64,000 bases of DNA from Blattamonas nauphoetae (Eukaryota; Preaxostyla; Oxymonadida), in assembly GCA_033064195.1 (NCBI GenBank), contig JARBJD010000031.1:1-64000 (forward strand). The letters run 5' to 3'. The translations under genes were made by a program, and so were the position numbers. The notes beneath the pieces are model-generated. The model made no database searches, was not told the origin of the DNA, and was given only the letters and a program-made list of their open reading frames with translations. Shown here one piece after another: positions 34,876 through 46,814 of this stretch. Every line of letters starts with the position of its first letter. Within the stretch, counting starts at the first letter, position 1.

Positions 34876-36551
34876 TCACGTGGGAGGGTCAGTGGGGGTC
34901 CATTCCGCCCTTTCCATCGTCGAGTCCAGCTGGTTGGTGTGTGTGATGTCGCTCGACGACACACTCAGAGTCGCCTTTGCCGTGTCCCGCTTTCCTTTCC
35001 GTGCGTTCGCTCGAGTGACCACCGACGGCGACGGGCCTTGCGTGTTGAGGGCGTGCATCTGCGTGTTGAAGAGGGTGTTGGCGTCAGAGCGGATGTTGGG
35101 CATCGTGGCAGACAGCGAGCCGGGTCCGTTCAGGTCTCCCCCGACGCTGCTTGTCGCGCCGTTGATGGACAGGGCGTGGGTGTTTGTGGAGAACGTGCCG
35201 AACGCGGAGACCGGCCGAGGGCGGACTGAATCCCGCATTTTGGTCAGTCGCGCCGCGTGGAAGTGGTCGATCGAGGTGACGGTGCTCGAAAGTGCTGTCC
35301 CAAAAATGTTGTTCGCCTTTGCAGCGGACGGCGGGCGCTGCGAGGAGAGCGACGAGTAGCTGCGCACGTTCTCCACCTCGCCCTCCTTCCGCACAAACGA
35401 CATTGCCAGCGAGCTTGTGCGCCCCGTATCAGGAGCGGGGAGTGTCCTTCTGTCGGGCGAGCGCGGGGAGCCGGCGTTGGAGTGGTCTTCGCCGTACTCG
35501 CTGGAGAAGGGCGAGACGAAGGAGGGGGTGGCTGTGGCGGAGGGCGATGCAACTGGCTCTCCTCGAAGGACAGCTGTTGGAACATGCTCCAGTTGGGCTG
35601 TGGATGATGTGATGGGAACGGGGAGGCCAAGCGGTTCGCGTGCTTTTTTCTTCTTTTTCTCCTCTTTTTCCTTGCGCGTCCTGTTGTAGTATTGCAAAGT
35701 GGTTTCGGAGCGAAATTGGAGCATGATGTGAAATCGAAGAAGATCTCCGATGACAAATAGGCCAGCGCCACTGAGTACGATCAGGACGCTAGAAAAGAAT
35801 GTGAAAAAGATCTTGGGCTCGAATTTTATGATGATGAAGAAGTAGTCCTTCAATCGAAGGGGCCACACATTAACTATGCAATAGATACTCATTCCAAAGC
35901 TGATTGCGAACTGAAGAACAACAGCGACGAGGAGGACAAAGAACTGTCGATAGTTTCGCTCTCCAATGCAGTTGTTGACCCAAGCACAATGGTGGTCGAA
36001 TCCAGAAATGCATTTGTTGCATTTCCTGCAATGTTTGCTCGATCGTAACCTATTCATAAATAAATGACAAAGCAATTGAAGCAGACACAACTTTCGAGCA
36101 CATTCCACAATAATGTCGAGGCTCGTTTTGTGCATGATCAGATGATATCTGGACATCCTCTTGGCGTTCATGCAACAGGGGATCTGCTGGATCAACTATT
36201 GTCACAATGAACATGAGAACATAACCGATTATGAAACAGAGTGTTGTGGTCTGAATATTTACAGAGAGAGAAAATGAAACATACAATAATCGCGATCATA
36301 GAAGCAACTTGAGGGAGTCCACCATAAACAAAGGTGATTGATATCGCGAGATGTACAGGTAATAGAATCCAGGAGAAAATTTGGAGAGTGGAGATTGGTG
36401 ACATAAATCCGTTAGTACGATGTTTGTTCATGGCCATGATGGGGGCATCGCAACATTTTGCCAAACATGGAGCCATGTACAATGGAGGTATCAAACAAAC
36501 TGGGAAGAAAAAAAATAAATCCCATTGAAATGAGAACACGACATCATTCAT
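34876..36551 (-). CDS. DHHC-type protein S-palmitoyltransferase
   Basis: Exons end at 36285, 36250-36087 and 36049-34876, with introns of 34 nt (36251-36284) and 37 nt (36050-36086). From ATG 36549-36551 it is 534 aa; ATG 36474-36476 gives 509 aa and is equally plausible, because an acceptor-like ttcccag lies between them. Splicing joins CGMCSKVV to [26 protein letters not shown], the zinc-binding Cys-rich domain; its DHHC Cys carries the acyl group. Two membrane segments precede it ([30 protein letters not shown]) and two follow ([38 protein letters not shown]). The ~270-residue cytosolic tail is Ser/Pro-rich and unusual in length. It acylates membrane proteins, usually at the Golgi or plasma membrane. 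Confidence 0.9.
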
Positions 36552-37118
36552 CTCTCGAAGATTTATCACGTCTTATTTGTTGCTAATTGAGAAATTAATA
36601 TTTCATTGCATCAGAAATTTAACAGGTATTGAATAAAAAGTGGAAGAATAGGACGAGAAAGTGCAAGACAGAGGTCTTCGGTAATAAAAGTGCTATGGAT
36701 GGTAAAATTTTGTGAATACCACAGTATGGGCGAGAGAGAACCAGTAAAGCCTCGATAATGGAGTATTAGAGTGTAAATAGGTAAATATCATCTTTGTGAG
36801 TTTTGACGAATTGTCAGTCGTCAAGAAGAAGATCGGTCTTTGTATACAAAATGTGAATTGTATGAGTTGAATATTGCGTGAATCATGATATGTTAGCCTA
36901 AGTGCACGCACACTGCGAAGATGGATGGATGCTAAGTAGCTAGTCGAACACGATGGATATAGGAACTTTGACTCACAAATAAAATGATAGACAGGCGATA
37001 TCATTCCACAGACACATCATCGATGCTTCGATACATCATATCTGAGAGTCTTGTGACAGATAAAGAGTGATCAATGGGCATTCGATCTTCACGAGTCGTT
37101 CAAACACTTCAAGCGAGG
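36552..37118. other. divergent intergenic region
   Basis: This lies between the start of the DHHC gene (-) and the SPX-SLC13 gene (+), so both promoters must be here. It is AT-rich with no open frame longer than about 100 codons, and none looks coding. No repeat or RNA gene is evident. Confidence 0.4.
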
Positions 37119-40100
37119 ATGAAGTTTGGACGACAGTTACAATTTATCCAAGTTGAGAAATGGAAGGGTAAATATATCAACGTCTGCCATCTTTGTTCGT
37201 TCACCTCCAACCAATCATTTTTGCATTATCCTTCCTCATATTTCAGTATTCCTTTCTGAAAAAGGAGATAAAGAGCATTTTTGGACCATATTTGAATCCA
37301 TCCAAAGTGACAATCAAACCTGGCACTGATAAGCGACGTTTCCAGAATCGATCAAAACACCCCAAAATCAGCGTCCAAAACAAACCAGGACAATTACTCT
37401 TCCCAGATGGCCAGACAGTCCTAACATTTAAGCCATCAACCCAAATCCGCCGAGCTGAAAGTACCCTTGGTGGCTGGGGAACAGATGGCCAACTTTCATC
37501 AGGATTCTCTGGGTCAATGCTGAACATCCGAATGGCAGAAAGGGTACACGGCTCCACAGCTGACTTTCATGGTCTGTTTTCCTGACCCTTTTTTAAACTT
37601 TCGACAGATGAAGGACGTCAAACGGAATCCCATGAACAGCCCATCGAGGAACAGAAGGAAATCACGTCCCAGCAGGAACCAATCCATACACCAATTGACA
37701 TCCCGCCCACTGTCAAGCCTGTCATATCCACAGACGACACTCATGCTGTTATAGTCATGCCCACACAGCCATCAACGGAAGAGCCTCCGACGGCAGAGCA
37801 GAAAGTCGAAGTGTCTGAAACGACAAGTGAAGATCGCCCCGAAGAAGAAAAGAAGAGCCAAACAGCTTCGGAAGAGCAGCAATCAGCAGGAGAGGCCCAG
37901 CCGACACAAGAAGTCCAATCGACCGGCGAAGAGCAGCTGGAAGAGGAAGACGACCAAAAACTGCTGCAAGAGGAAGACGTAGCCGCCAAGGCACGTTCTC
38001 CAAGCAACCAGCACGAAAGCAGCGTCCCTGCCATCCGAGACCCCGTCCTCGCCCAGCGCACCGATTCGCAGCCGGGGCTGAAGAGGACAGAGTCGCAGGA
38101 GGAGGTGACGCTGCAGGTGCGTGTGGAGGAGTGGGGGTATGTTTACGAGCAGGAGCTGCGGAAGGTGATCTTCTTCGTCCGCCAGCAGGTCAACAACTTC
38201 TACGGCCAGATCACTGCCCTCCAGCAGCGCATCGACTCGTACGAGCCCAACCAGATCACCGTCGGGAAGACTGTCCAGCTGAAGCGCCACTTCCTCAACT
38301 TCTGTGTGGAGGCGCAGGAGCTGATGAACTACGTCGGCGTGAACAAGGAGGGCTTCCGCAAGATCCTGAAGAAGCTGGTGAAGGTGGTCTCGCAGAACGA
38401 GACGGAGGTGGACGAGGAAGGCCACGAGAAGACGAAGATCGTGTCGTACGTGAAGGACGAGAAGGAGCAGATGGAGGAAGCCACCAACGCCATCATCAAC
38501 GGCCTCCCCAAAATCTCGGCCATCATCGACCGCATCGTCTTGCTCTACGTGGAGACCTTCTGCCCCGACGGCAAGTTCGGCTCGGGCGGCGACCCAGACC
38601 ACGCCGAAGAGCTGCTCACAATGACGCCCAAGCACAAGCAGCAGCTGGAGATGGAGCTGCGGACAGAGTTGCTGAACTCAGTGGAGGCGCAGATCGCGTG
38701 GAAGAAGAACACGATCCTCGGCGAGTACCTGACCCATCAGCAGAAGGCCCAGCTCCCCGGCCAGCTGACCGCGCAGGCTGGCGACGGGCTTCGCGACAGA
38801 ACCATCTCGTCCCAAATCGTCACTCCACAAGGCGACATTGTGCAGGAGGAGGAGCTGTCACCGGAGCAGCTCGCCCTGAAGAAGAAGGAGGAGTCGCGGA
38901 AGGACATGCACCGCACAAAGTGGATCCCTGTCATCATCGCCTACCTCGTCCTCATCGTCTTCGGCGCCGTCCCGTGGCCCTCCAACATCGCCTCCCAAAT
39001 GCGGTGTCTCGGCCTCCTTCTCTACGCCGGCACACTTTGGTGCACAGAAGCCATCCCGCCGTACGTCACGTCGCTCTCCATTCCGATGTACGCCACGTTC
39101 TTGCAGGTGGCTGGCCCCACAGGCACTCCCCTCGTCGATGCGTCGAAGGCGATTGTGAAGGCGATGATGTCCAACACTGTCCTTCTTGCGATTGGCGGGT
39201 TCTCGATTGCACTTGCGATGAAGCACAGCAAGCTCGACACGAAGCTGGCCGGGTATCTGCTCCAGTTCAAGCTCGCCCGCAACCCGCACTTCTTCATCAT
39301 GCTCATCATGGTGCTGGAGTACCTCCTCACGATGGTCATCTCCAACGTGTCGTCCACCATGCTCGCTGTCTCCATCTGCCTCCCCATCCTTCGAGAGACC
39401 CCCGTCGGCTGCCGGTTCAACAAAGCCATCCTTCTCGGAATCGCGCTGTGTGGGAACATCGCGGGAATGGCCACTCCCCTCGCCTCTCCGCAGAGTATGA
39501 TTGCGTACGAGACTTGTGAGAGTGCGATGGGCGACGCAGCCAAAATCAGCTTCGGGTCGTGGGTCGGCGTGGCTATCCCGAACTCGCTGGTCATCTGTGC
39601 CGCAGGGTATGTTGTGTTGGTCTTTATGTATCGCATCGACATCAAGGAAGTGCCCTTTGCGTCAAAGAAGCAGACCTTCCTCAACTTCAAACAGTTCTAC
39701 GTCGCCATCATCTCCATCGCCACCATTGCCCTCTGGTTCGTCGTCTCGTACGTCCCCGCTCTCGGAAACGAGGCCACAATTGCGCTGATCCCGTTCGTGT
39801 TCTTCTTCGGTTTCGGCTTTGCGAAGAAGACCGACCTGAAGGAGCTCCCGTGGAACATCGTGCTCCTCGTGATGGGAGGGTCTGCTCTCGGCGAGGCCAT
39901 CAAAAGCAGCAAGCTGCTCGAGATGATCGCTGGGTGGTTCAGCGGAGGCTTCTCGTTGTGGCCTGTCTATGTCAAGTCGCTGATCCTCACGCTTGTCGTG
40001 TTCGTTGTCGCGATTATTGTCTCCCACACCGTCAGTGCCCTCATCTTCCTCCCCATCATCGCCTCCATCATGGCTGTCAGCGGCAATCACGTCGAGCTTG

Positions 40101-40343
40101 TGGTATGTTTCTCTCTCTCCTCATCTCGCTCAGGTCGTGATGTGCTCCTTCACTATTTCCTGCCCGATGATCCTGACTGTGGGTTCTTTCCCCAACATTT
40201 GCACAGCCTCGATTGAGGACGCAGAACACAAATCGTACGTTGGCAGCAAGGATTTCCTCACCTTCGGCACAATCGTTAGCGTCATAGGTTTTGTTATAAC
40301 GAATGGTGTCGGGTTTGGGCTTTCGTTTGCGCTTGGACTTTGA
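37119..40343 (+). CDS. SPX-domain SLC13/DASS anion (phosphate) transporter
   Basis: Four exons (37119-37181, 37247-37571, 37608-40102, 40134-40343; introns 65, 36 and 31 nt), 1030 aa. It begins MKFGRQLQFIQVEKWKGKYI and continues YSFLKKEI after the first intron, the classic SPX start. The rest of the SPX domain (LMNYVGVNKEGFRKILKKLVK near 350) comes after a ~230-residue Glu/Gln-rich insert. From about residue 567 there are ~11 membrane segments of the DASS fold. The two conserved SNT motifs are altered (ISNVSSTML, VSHTVSALIF). The architecture equals yeast Pho87/Pho90/Pho91, low-affinity phosphate transporters gated by inositol pyrophosphates through SPX. The last exon supplies the final two segments; without the 31-nt intron the frame ends early. 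Confidence 0.9.
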
Positions 40344-40435
40344 TTGATTTCGTTTGTCTGCTATGTGCTCTTCTTTTTCTCATTTCGGCACTATCAATAC
40401 GAACCTTTCAAAAGAGTGTGAAATGCAAAGGAAAA

Positions 40436-43400
40436 TCAGTTAAACAGAGCCAAGAGGCCGTCTGGGAGACTCGGCTGCGACGGATTGGCGGGTGTGGAGG
40501 TTGGGGCGTCAAGATGGATGAGCGGAGAAGTGGCGGCGGGGATGGCTTGTGGGTGGGTGCTGAAGGAGAAGTTGACAGGCGCATTGTCGTTGTACGTGCT
40601 GGTGTTTGAGAGAGAGTTGGGAGAGGCGGAGTTGGGAGGGGAGGAGAGTGGGACGTAGGCGGGTGAGAGGGAGATGAGAGGTGAGACGTGCTCCTCGTCG
40701 GAGATGTCGGGGATGGGAGAGGGGAGCGGGATGTAGTCGGTGTGGTCTGTGAATGTGGGGAGCGTGTGCCCCTCGTCGGGGAGTGGCGGTGTGGAGATGG
40801 ACTTGACTGGCTTGCGAGCCTTGGACGAGCTGACGTGGATAAGATCGTCGTCGCTCGAGTCGTGCCGGTGCTTCTTCCGCGACGAGTGTTTCGACTTCTC
40901 TTTTTTCTTTGGCGCGACGTCTCCCAGATCGATGAGATCGTCGGCTGTTGTGTCCACAAACGCGACTGGCTGTGGAATTGCGGCCTGTCGGGCATTGCTT
41001 CCAATTCCTCCGCTGCCGATCACACCCGTCACACCAGGCCCACCACCCACTCCTCCACCACCCACTCCTCCACCACCCACTCCTCCACCACCCACTCCTC
41101 CACTGCCCACTCCGCTGTTGGCGTACAGACTGTCGCTCCCGACAGCTGGTCCATAACTCCCTCCACTCCCACCCACACCGCCCGACCAGTTCGGCTCCTG
41201 GCTCCCGAACTTCTGAGCAAGCCTCTCCCTCGCCTTCCGCTCCTCCGCCTCCCTGTTCTGCAGGTACTCCTGGAACTTCCTCTGCTTCTCCTGCTCTTCC
41301 GCGCTGAGGGCTTTCTTCGGCTGGCTGGCGTGGCTGGCAAAGGTCGGCTCATCGTCGCGCAGTTTGTTGAGGAAGCCCTTCATCTTCGACCGCTTGCTCT
41401 CCTTCTTCTCTTCTCGTCGCGCGCTTTCCTTCGGCGGGTCCTCGGCTGGCTCGTCGGAGAGGAAGCTGGCCAAGTTGCGGAAGAACGAGCCCTTCTGTGG
41501 CTTGTCGGTGTCAAGGCGTTGTTGGGGGAGTGGAGGGGAGGCCTGCACGTTTTGGAGCCGAGCCAGCTCGAGCTGCTGTTGGATGGAGCCCTGTCTAAGC
41601 TTCTCCTGCCGCTCCTGCTCAATCTTCTTCTCCTCCATTTGCTGTTCGAGCTCAGCCTTCCTCAGCCGAGCTCTCCGTCGCTCCAACTCTTCCTCTTTCT
41701 TCCGCAGTGCCTCCTCTTCGCGCTGCAGAGCGATCTCCTTCTCGGTCAGCTGCGTCTTCCGCTTCGACCGGCGAGGAGCAACCTCCTCCGACTCGTCGCT
41801 CTCTTCGGTCTCTCCCGACGACGACTCCGACGACGATTCTGACGACGATTCTGTCGAGTCGCCATGTCGCCGTCGCTTGTGGTGTCTCTTCCGTGTGTGC
41901 TTGTGATGTTTGTGCTTGCTCTTCGAGGCCTTCTCCTTCTTCGTGTCCTTCTTCTGCTCCTTCGCGTCCTTCTTCTGCTCCTTCGTGTCCTCGTCGAAGA
42001 ATGCGGTGTACATCGCACTGTTTTGCTGTTCGGTTGTCACGTTCGCTGCTTCCCACACTTCCATCCGCTGCTCGATTGGCTTCGGTGGAACGATCGGCAT
42101 TGCCTCGCTGCTCTGCGGAGGCGGACTGAGGTCGAGGAAGAACGAGTCGAGGACGTTTGATTGTGGTTCAGCGGATGCTGTGTGTGCATTTTGGGGAGAC
42201 GCGGTGGGCATTGTGTCGTCGACGAACATGCTGTCGAGGTTGGCTGTGAGTGAGGCCTGTTGCCGCATCCTGTCCAGTCGCAACCGCTGGCGCTCTTTCT
42301 CCATCTGCCTCTTCCTCTCCTCTTCTGAATCTGTCTCGTCCTCTTCTTCCTCCTCCTCTTCTTCTTCCGATGTCTCGCTCGATGTTTCCGACGAATCCTC
42401 AACCACAGCTCGTGCGGCCTTCTTGGAAGGTGCTGGGACGGCTTTCTTGGAGGGCTCTGGCTTGGCTGGAGGAGCAAAGAAGGCGTTGAGGAGGTCGGAG
42501 GTGTTTCTGCCGTCTTCCTCGTCGACGAGAGGAGCAGTCAGGTCGAGGTGGAAGGCAGACGGCGAGTCGTCCACTTTCTGCTTTCTCTTCTCCTCCCTTT
42601 TCGATGATGCGTGCGATTGTTTTGGTTCCTCTTTCTGCTTCTTCGACTGTGCGTGTTTGGAGTGGACCTCCTTTTTGGGCGGCGGCGGGTCGACAAAGAA
42701 CGAGTCGAGCACGTCCGACTTTTTCTTATCTTTTCCTGACTTGGATTTTTGAGAAGATGATGGTTTGGCCTCAAGAAGCAGCTCAGAAGAGGACGACGAT
42801 TCGGTTTCTTCTTCATCTTCAGTTTCTTCCTCACTCTCCTCCTGCTTCTTTCGTTTCTGTTTCTTGTCGTCGCATTTCAGGGGGAGTGGTGTTTTGGCGG
42901 TGTCAGGTGATGTAAGTGCTTTGAGATGATTCGGAAGGGGGGGATTCGGGCCGAGGGGTTGGTAATGCTTGGGGAGAGGGATATCTCGCCTGACCCAAAC
43001 ACGGTGGATATATTTGTTGTGGATAAATTCTTGTCGCTCACTGCATCAAAAATATTTAGAAAATATCACATGCCGAACAGCTTTTGGTCGTTTGAAGTCT
43101 TTTGGGAGTGTTCCCTCCCAGAATGAGTTCGCTCGAATGTTCCCAAGGTTCAACATGAACTGGGATGGATTGTACGACAGCATATGAGAAAAGAATGAGC
43201 CACACATCAACTTGTGTTTGATTCCAGGCGTCTAGACTGATTGATTTGATGAATGTGTATTTGGTTCCCATTCCACGATGAACTCCACTGCAATCGATGC
43301 AGATGTACAAACCGAGATTTGTGGACGCCCAACGAGGACCTATCAAGAACAAGACAACAAAGAAGATGAAAACAGATGCTTAGACAGACCTCGTGCTCCA

Positions 43401-43492
43401 CAATCTGCGCATGTTGTGTTTCCAGTGTCACGGAGCTGAGCTTCCAGAAGAGCGATAAATATATCATTCTTATCTTTTTTTCTTTCAGCCAT
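40436..43492 (-). CDS. SMAP/AGD5-type ArfGAP with long low-complexity tail
   Basis: Four exons (43492-43390, 43339-43206, 43159-43070, 43036-40436; introns 50, 46 and 33 nt), 975 aa. The first ~130 residues form an ArfGAP domain: zinc finger [26 protein letters not shown] with the arginine finger in GVHRGMG, then SLDAWNQTQVDFMLNLGN and FWEGTLPKDFKRP, closest to SMAP/AGD5 proteins. It stimulates GTP hydrolysis by Arf GTPases in vesicle traffic. The remaining ~840 residues are disordered: several FF[VL]D motifs with acidic flanks (SFFVDPP, SFFLDLS, AFFDED), a Lys/Glu coiled coil near 450-520 and a Gly/Val repeat near 700. The repeated FF-D motifs may be adaptor-binding sites (inference). It converges on the SLC13 gene, with 92 bp between stops. 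Confidence 0.9.
41038..41112. repeat. 15-bp tandem repeat inside the ArfGAP gene
   Basis: About five copies of ccacccactcctcca, in frame with the minus-strand ArfGAP gene, where each encodes Gly-Gly-Val-Gly-Gly. A length-variable coding minisatellite is expected to change copy number without breaking the frame. Confidence 0.85.
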
Positions 43493-43818
43493 TAGAGATA
43501 TTCTTGATCGTCAATGTCTTCTGTCTGTTGATACAGGAGAAACAGAAAAAAAAAGAAAATGAGAACACGGATCAACTCCTTGTCTTAAACGATTAACTCT
43601 GCAAATTCGATCAAAGTGCTGTGACAATTATTGCTTTTCTTGGATCAACATGAAGCTTTTTTGTCGTAGTTCAATCTCTCTTGCTCAGTCTCTCATGGAA
43701 CTGATGCCCATGCCATCCTCATTAGTCTCGATGCTTCATGATGAACCTATCACACCATCACCATTCAGATACTATTTGCAAACGATTGGGACTATGATTT
43801 GGAGAATTAATGATGCAT

Positions 43819-44806
43819 TCATAAGATCGATTCGCAAATCTCCGAGAGCTCTCCCGAGAGTAGATTGAGGAATTTTTTGGACCTGTTAAAAAAGTGGCCC
43901 TCGTTTAAAAGCCGATATGTGAATGGTCCCGATGTATAATCTCTGAATCAAGGATAGATACTGACAAAACATGAACACACTTCATAGCACGTGTTGTCTC
44001 CTCAGGAATGATATGATCTGTCTTTCCGGCAAAGACAATGAAAGGACACGTAAATTGAGGAGGATCAGATGGCTCAAAAATCCCATCTAACCGCTCCATT
44101 GAGCGAATATCAGCTCTCACGTACGACGCCTATAGACGATCAGACAAACAAAAGAGAAATACCGTCAACCCTAATAGGGATGATGTTTGCTCATCGAGAC
44201 CAAAGTATTTGGATACCTGCGAGGGGAACTCATTTTCATCATATGTCGTAAGGAGAGGTTCTGGAGGTTGATACTAGAAACGATATTAATAATTGAGAAT
44301 TGAGAAGATGATACTCGGTGGAGTGCAGGTGTAGCTGCAAATACCATGGCGAGAGGAGATAAATTGTGTTCTTTCACCAATTTGTTCGCAACCAGCATAG
44401 CTGTATCACCGCCCATACTATACCCAAATATAATGAAGGGTGTATGTTTAATAAATGGGAGGATAGCCTCGACGACAAGGTCAGTGACGAGGAGAGGATC
44501 ATCGATTGGCGGTTCATTCATCCGAGATTGACGGCCAGGAAGCTAATCAATATTGATCAAGATGTACGATAGAGGAAGAAAATGTTGATTAAAGAAGATA
44601 GTGTTGAAATTTTGAGGTGATACAGACCTGGATTGCCATGACATCAACATCATTCGGAACGAGTTTGTTCCATGTTGCGTACATCGTCGCTCCGCCTCCT
44701 GTATAAGGAAAGCAGATGAGACGAATTCTAGAGTGATTGTGATGGGTATTAGGGAGCCGTACCTTGGATTCTCTGCAGGTTGACGTAAAAACCACGGAGA
44801 TGACAT
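43819..44806 (-). CDS. type II thioesterase (alpha/beta hydrolase)
   Basis: Six exons fit (44806-44763, 44727-44628, 44542-44315, 44273-44217, 44129-43977, 43899-43819; introns 35, 85, 41, 87 and 77 nt), 220 aa, close to the family's ~240. It reads MSSPWFLRQPAENPR then IRLICFPYTGGGATMYATW, the oxyanion-hole start of GrsT-like enzymes. The nucleophile elbow is GYSMGGDTA (near 100), the acid is in FAGKTDHIIP, and the last exon supplies GHFF with the catalytic His, so the triad is complete. Relatives release acyl groups stuck on NRPS/PKS/FAS carrier proteins and are mostly bacterial. Five introns show it has been at home in a eukaryotic genome for some time. No carrier-protein gene is nearby. 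Confidence 0.75.
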
Positions 44807-44828
44807 TGGGCATTATTTTCTCTTCTTT

Positions 44829-45672
44829 TCATGGATATTCAGATATTCCGAGTGTACGAAGAATGATGAATCGAACATGTTGTGATGTCACGATTGTCTG
44901 CATTTTTCTGATGAATGACTCGGAGGATAAGTGGCTCTGAGTGAAGTGACTAAAAGAATCGATCATAGTTGCTTTTACCCTGTTCTGTCTGTGAATTCTT
45001 GCCAACAGATTGTGTCTGAGTTGTTTTCGTTTGGAAGTCCTGTTGTGGAGAGAGTTGTGAATGTGGTGACCTTTGTTCGACGTTCTTTGTTCCGTACTTG
45101 TCGCTGGCTGTTGTGGAGAACGTAGGCTGTTTAAAGTTTGACTCTGGATATTCAACCTTTGGTCTATCTTTTGAGACGGGTGCTTGTTGTTTTGGTCTGC
45201 TTTGTTCCCTTTTGACTTCTGGTTGTTTCTGAGATGTTTGGAGAACCCTCTCATTCTCCTGGATCCTCTGACGATCAAGTGATCCACGTGTAGCACGTTG
45301 ATTTGTCAAGGTTTTCCACACTTTCTAGACAGAATGACCATGATTTCAGTCGAGGAATGACACACTGATGGTTCGTCCCTGAAATAGTCGGTTCGTGAAG
45401 AGAAAACTTGAAAAAAATGTGAATATGAACAAAAATTAATACAGGAACTAATAAGAATGATGATCAAAGGAATGATCATTCGAGATGGTAGAATAATAAA
45501 GTGGTGTGATGATGTGAACTGTAGTTGACCACTGTCGAATGAAACAACTTGTAACAAGACTTAAGGGTACATGTGGAAACAATATTGGAAATGGTGGTGC
45601 TGAGATGACAATGCAAATCCAATTGAACGTAATGTTCCGATCTCCCCTCTTTCGAAATAGGAAATTCATCAT
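44829..45672 (-). CDS. hypothetical protein locus, exon structure uncertain
   Basis: The best-supported part is a Gln/Lys/Ser-rich stretch at about 45330-44980 (KVWKTLTNQRATRGSLDRQR onward), preceded by an acceptor-like gtctag and possibly joined to RDEPS by a 41-nt intron. A hydrophobic first exon from ATG 45670-45672 or 45667-45669 (MNFLFRKRGDRNITFNWICI) may belong to it. A 29-nt gtaaaag..ttttag segment near 44950-44978 could be another intron before the C-terminus at ~44829. I do not recognise the family. Confidence 0.3.
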
Positions 45673-45803
45673 CTCATTCGAATTGAGATATCTGTTTCAT
45701 TTTACTCTTGTATAGCATTTTTGAGTAAGCCAGTGAGACATCAGAATGATCTCCTGTTCGAATCATTTCGAGATGGCATGAAACACACGATCCATAACCC
45801 AAA

Positions 45804-46430
45804 ATGTCAACAACTTCGTTCATCAGTTTTTCTAGTACTGGTCAAGACCTTCAAGCAGTTTCTAAAAATGAACATTCTGGACGTTTAGCTGCAGAAGAGA
45901 ATGGAGATACGAAGTGGCTGGATCGCTATCACAAAGAGCTAGACAAACAGCAAGCCATCCCTCAATACGACCTCTTTTCTGGAATACATGCCTTCTTTTC
46001 AACAGGAACTGAAACCTTATCGTCCTTTCATCTCCAAAAGATCGTGTGTCACTTTCTGTCGTCATGTTCCTCAGTTTCACCTGTACGGAGGGACTCCACA
46101 GTATTTCTCTTTTGGGGTGCTTTCATTCTTTTCAATAGTCGCTTTTTTGCCAAGGGACAGTTGACATATTGGTTCACTGACCGTGTGTGTTACGCACGAG
46201 AGAAGGCTCTTCACAATTCGAAAGTTGTTGCGATCGAGTCTTTCCTTTTCTCATTCTTAACTTTCACACTCTCCCTGTTGATCTGTCTTGTTAGTCCATC
46301 GTGGGTGATGAAATGTGTCGATGCCAAAAAACTCGTCCCAATCGATCAATTCATCGTGACGACTCCAAAAGAAACAAATTCCATCACAAAATTCTTCAAG
46401 AAAAAGCCAGCTCAACGAGATGACCATTGA
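45804..46430 (+). CDS. hypothetical membrane protein
   Basis: An intact 208-codon frame starting MSTTSFISFSSTGQDLQ. The N-terminal half is hydrophilic, the middle has two hydrophobic stretches (STVFLFWGAFILFNSRFF near 105-125 and ESFLFSFLTFTLSLLICLV near 155-175), and the C-terminus is basic (KFFKKKPAQRDDH). No known motif is seen. It is separated from its minus-strand neighbour by about 130 bp, so the two may share a divergent promoter. Confidence 0.5.
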   Translation: MSTTSFISFSSTGQDLQAVSKNEHSGRLAAEENGDTKWLDRYHKELDKQQAIPQYDLFSGIHAFFSTGTETLSSFHLQKIVCHFLSSCSSVSPVRRDSTVFLFWGAFILFNSRFFAKGQLTYWFTDRVCYAREKALHNSKVVAIESFLFSFLTFTLSLLICLVSPSWVMKCVDAKKLVPIDQFIVTTPKETNSITKFFKKKPAQRDDH

Positions 46431-46814
46431 CAACACACATGACCATCCACGAAAAAGATCCACTGAAGATGTGAATTCCTTGAAAGTCTTTGAAAGCAAA
46501 TAATCACCCCCATGAATTCAGCATTATCTTCTCATTCACCTTCGAGTGTAGCAATCAGATAGGGTTGGTTGTTCCACATTTCATCTGCCTCGCCAGTGGA
46601 CGCAGTCAACAACTTTTTTGACATACCCAACCGTTTTTTATCAATTCCGGTTGGGATCATTGAAATATTGTGTTTCTTTGAGGTTTAAAGAGGAAACGGT
46701 CACCGAGGAACATTGAACACAAATTTTGTGGGTATGATCCAAACGGCTTGAGCTTGTTCTGAACACTTCAGTTCAAATCACGCATTTCAGTCCACCTCAG
46801 CAGACACCATCTCA

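Noticed and set aside
38131-39519. 462-codon frame on the plus strand within the SLC13 gene
   Set aside because: It is an alternative frame of the GC-rich SPX-SLC13 exon; its Arg/His/Pro-rich translation has no family resemblance, while the other frame encodes a clear transporter.
40688-41842. 384-codon plus-strand frame opposite the ArfGAP tail
   Set aside because: It is the antisense of low-complexity coding sequence, and its Leu/Arg-rich translation mirrors the Glu/Ser/Lys codons on the real strand.
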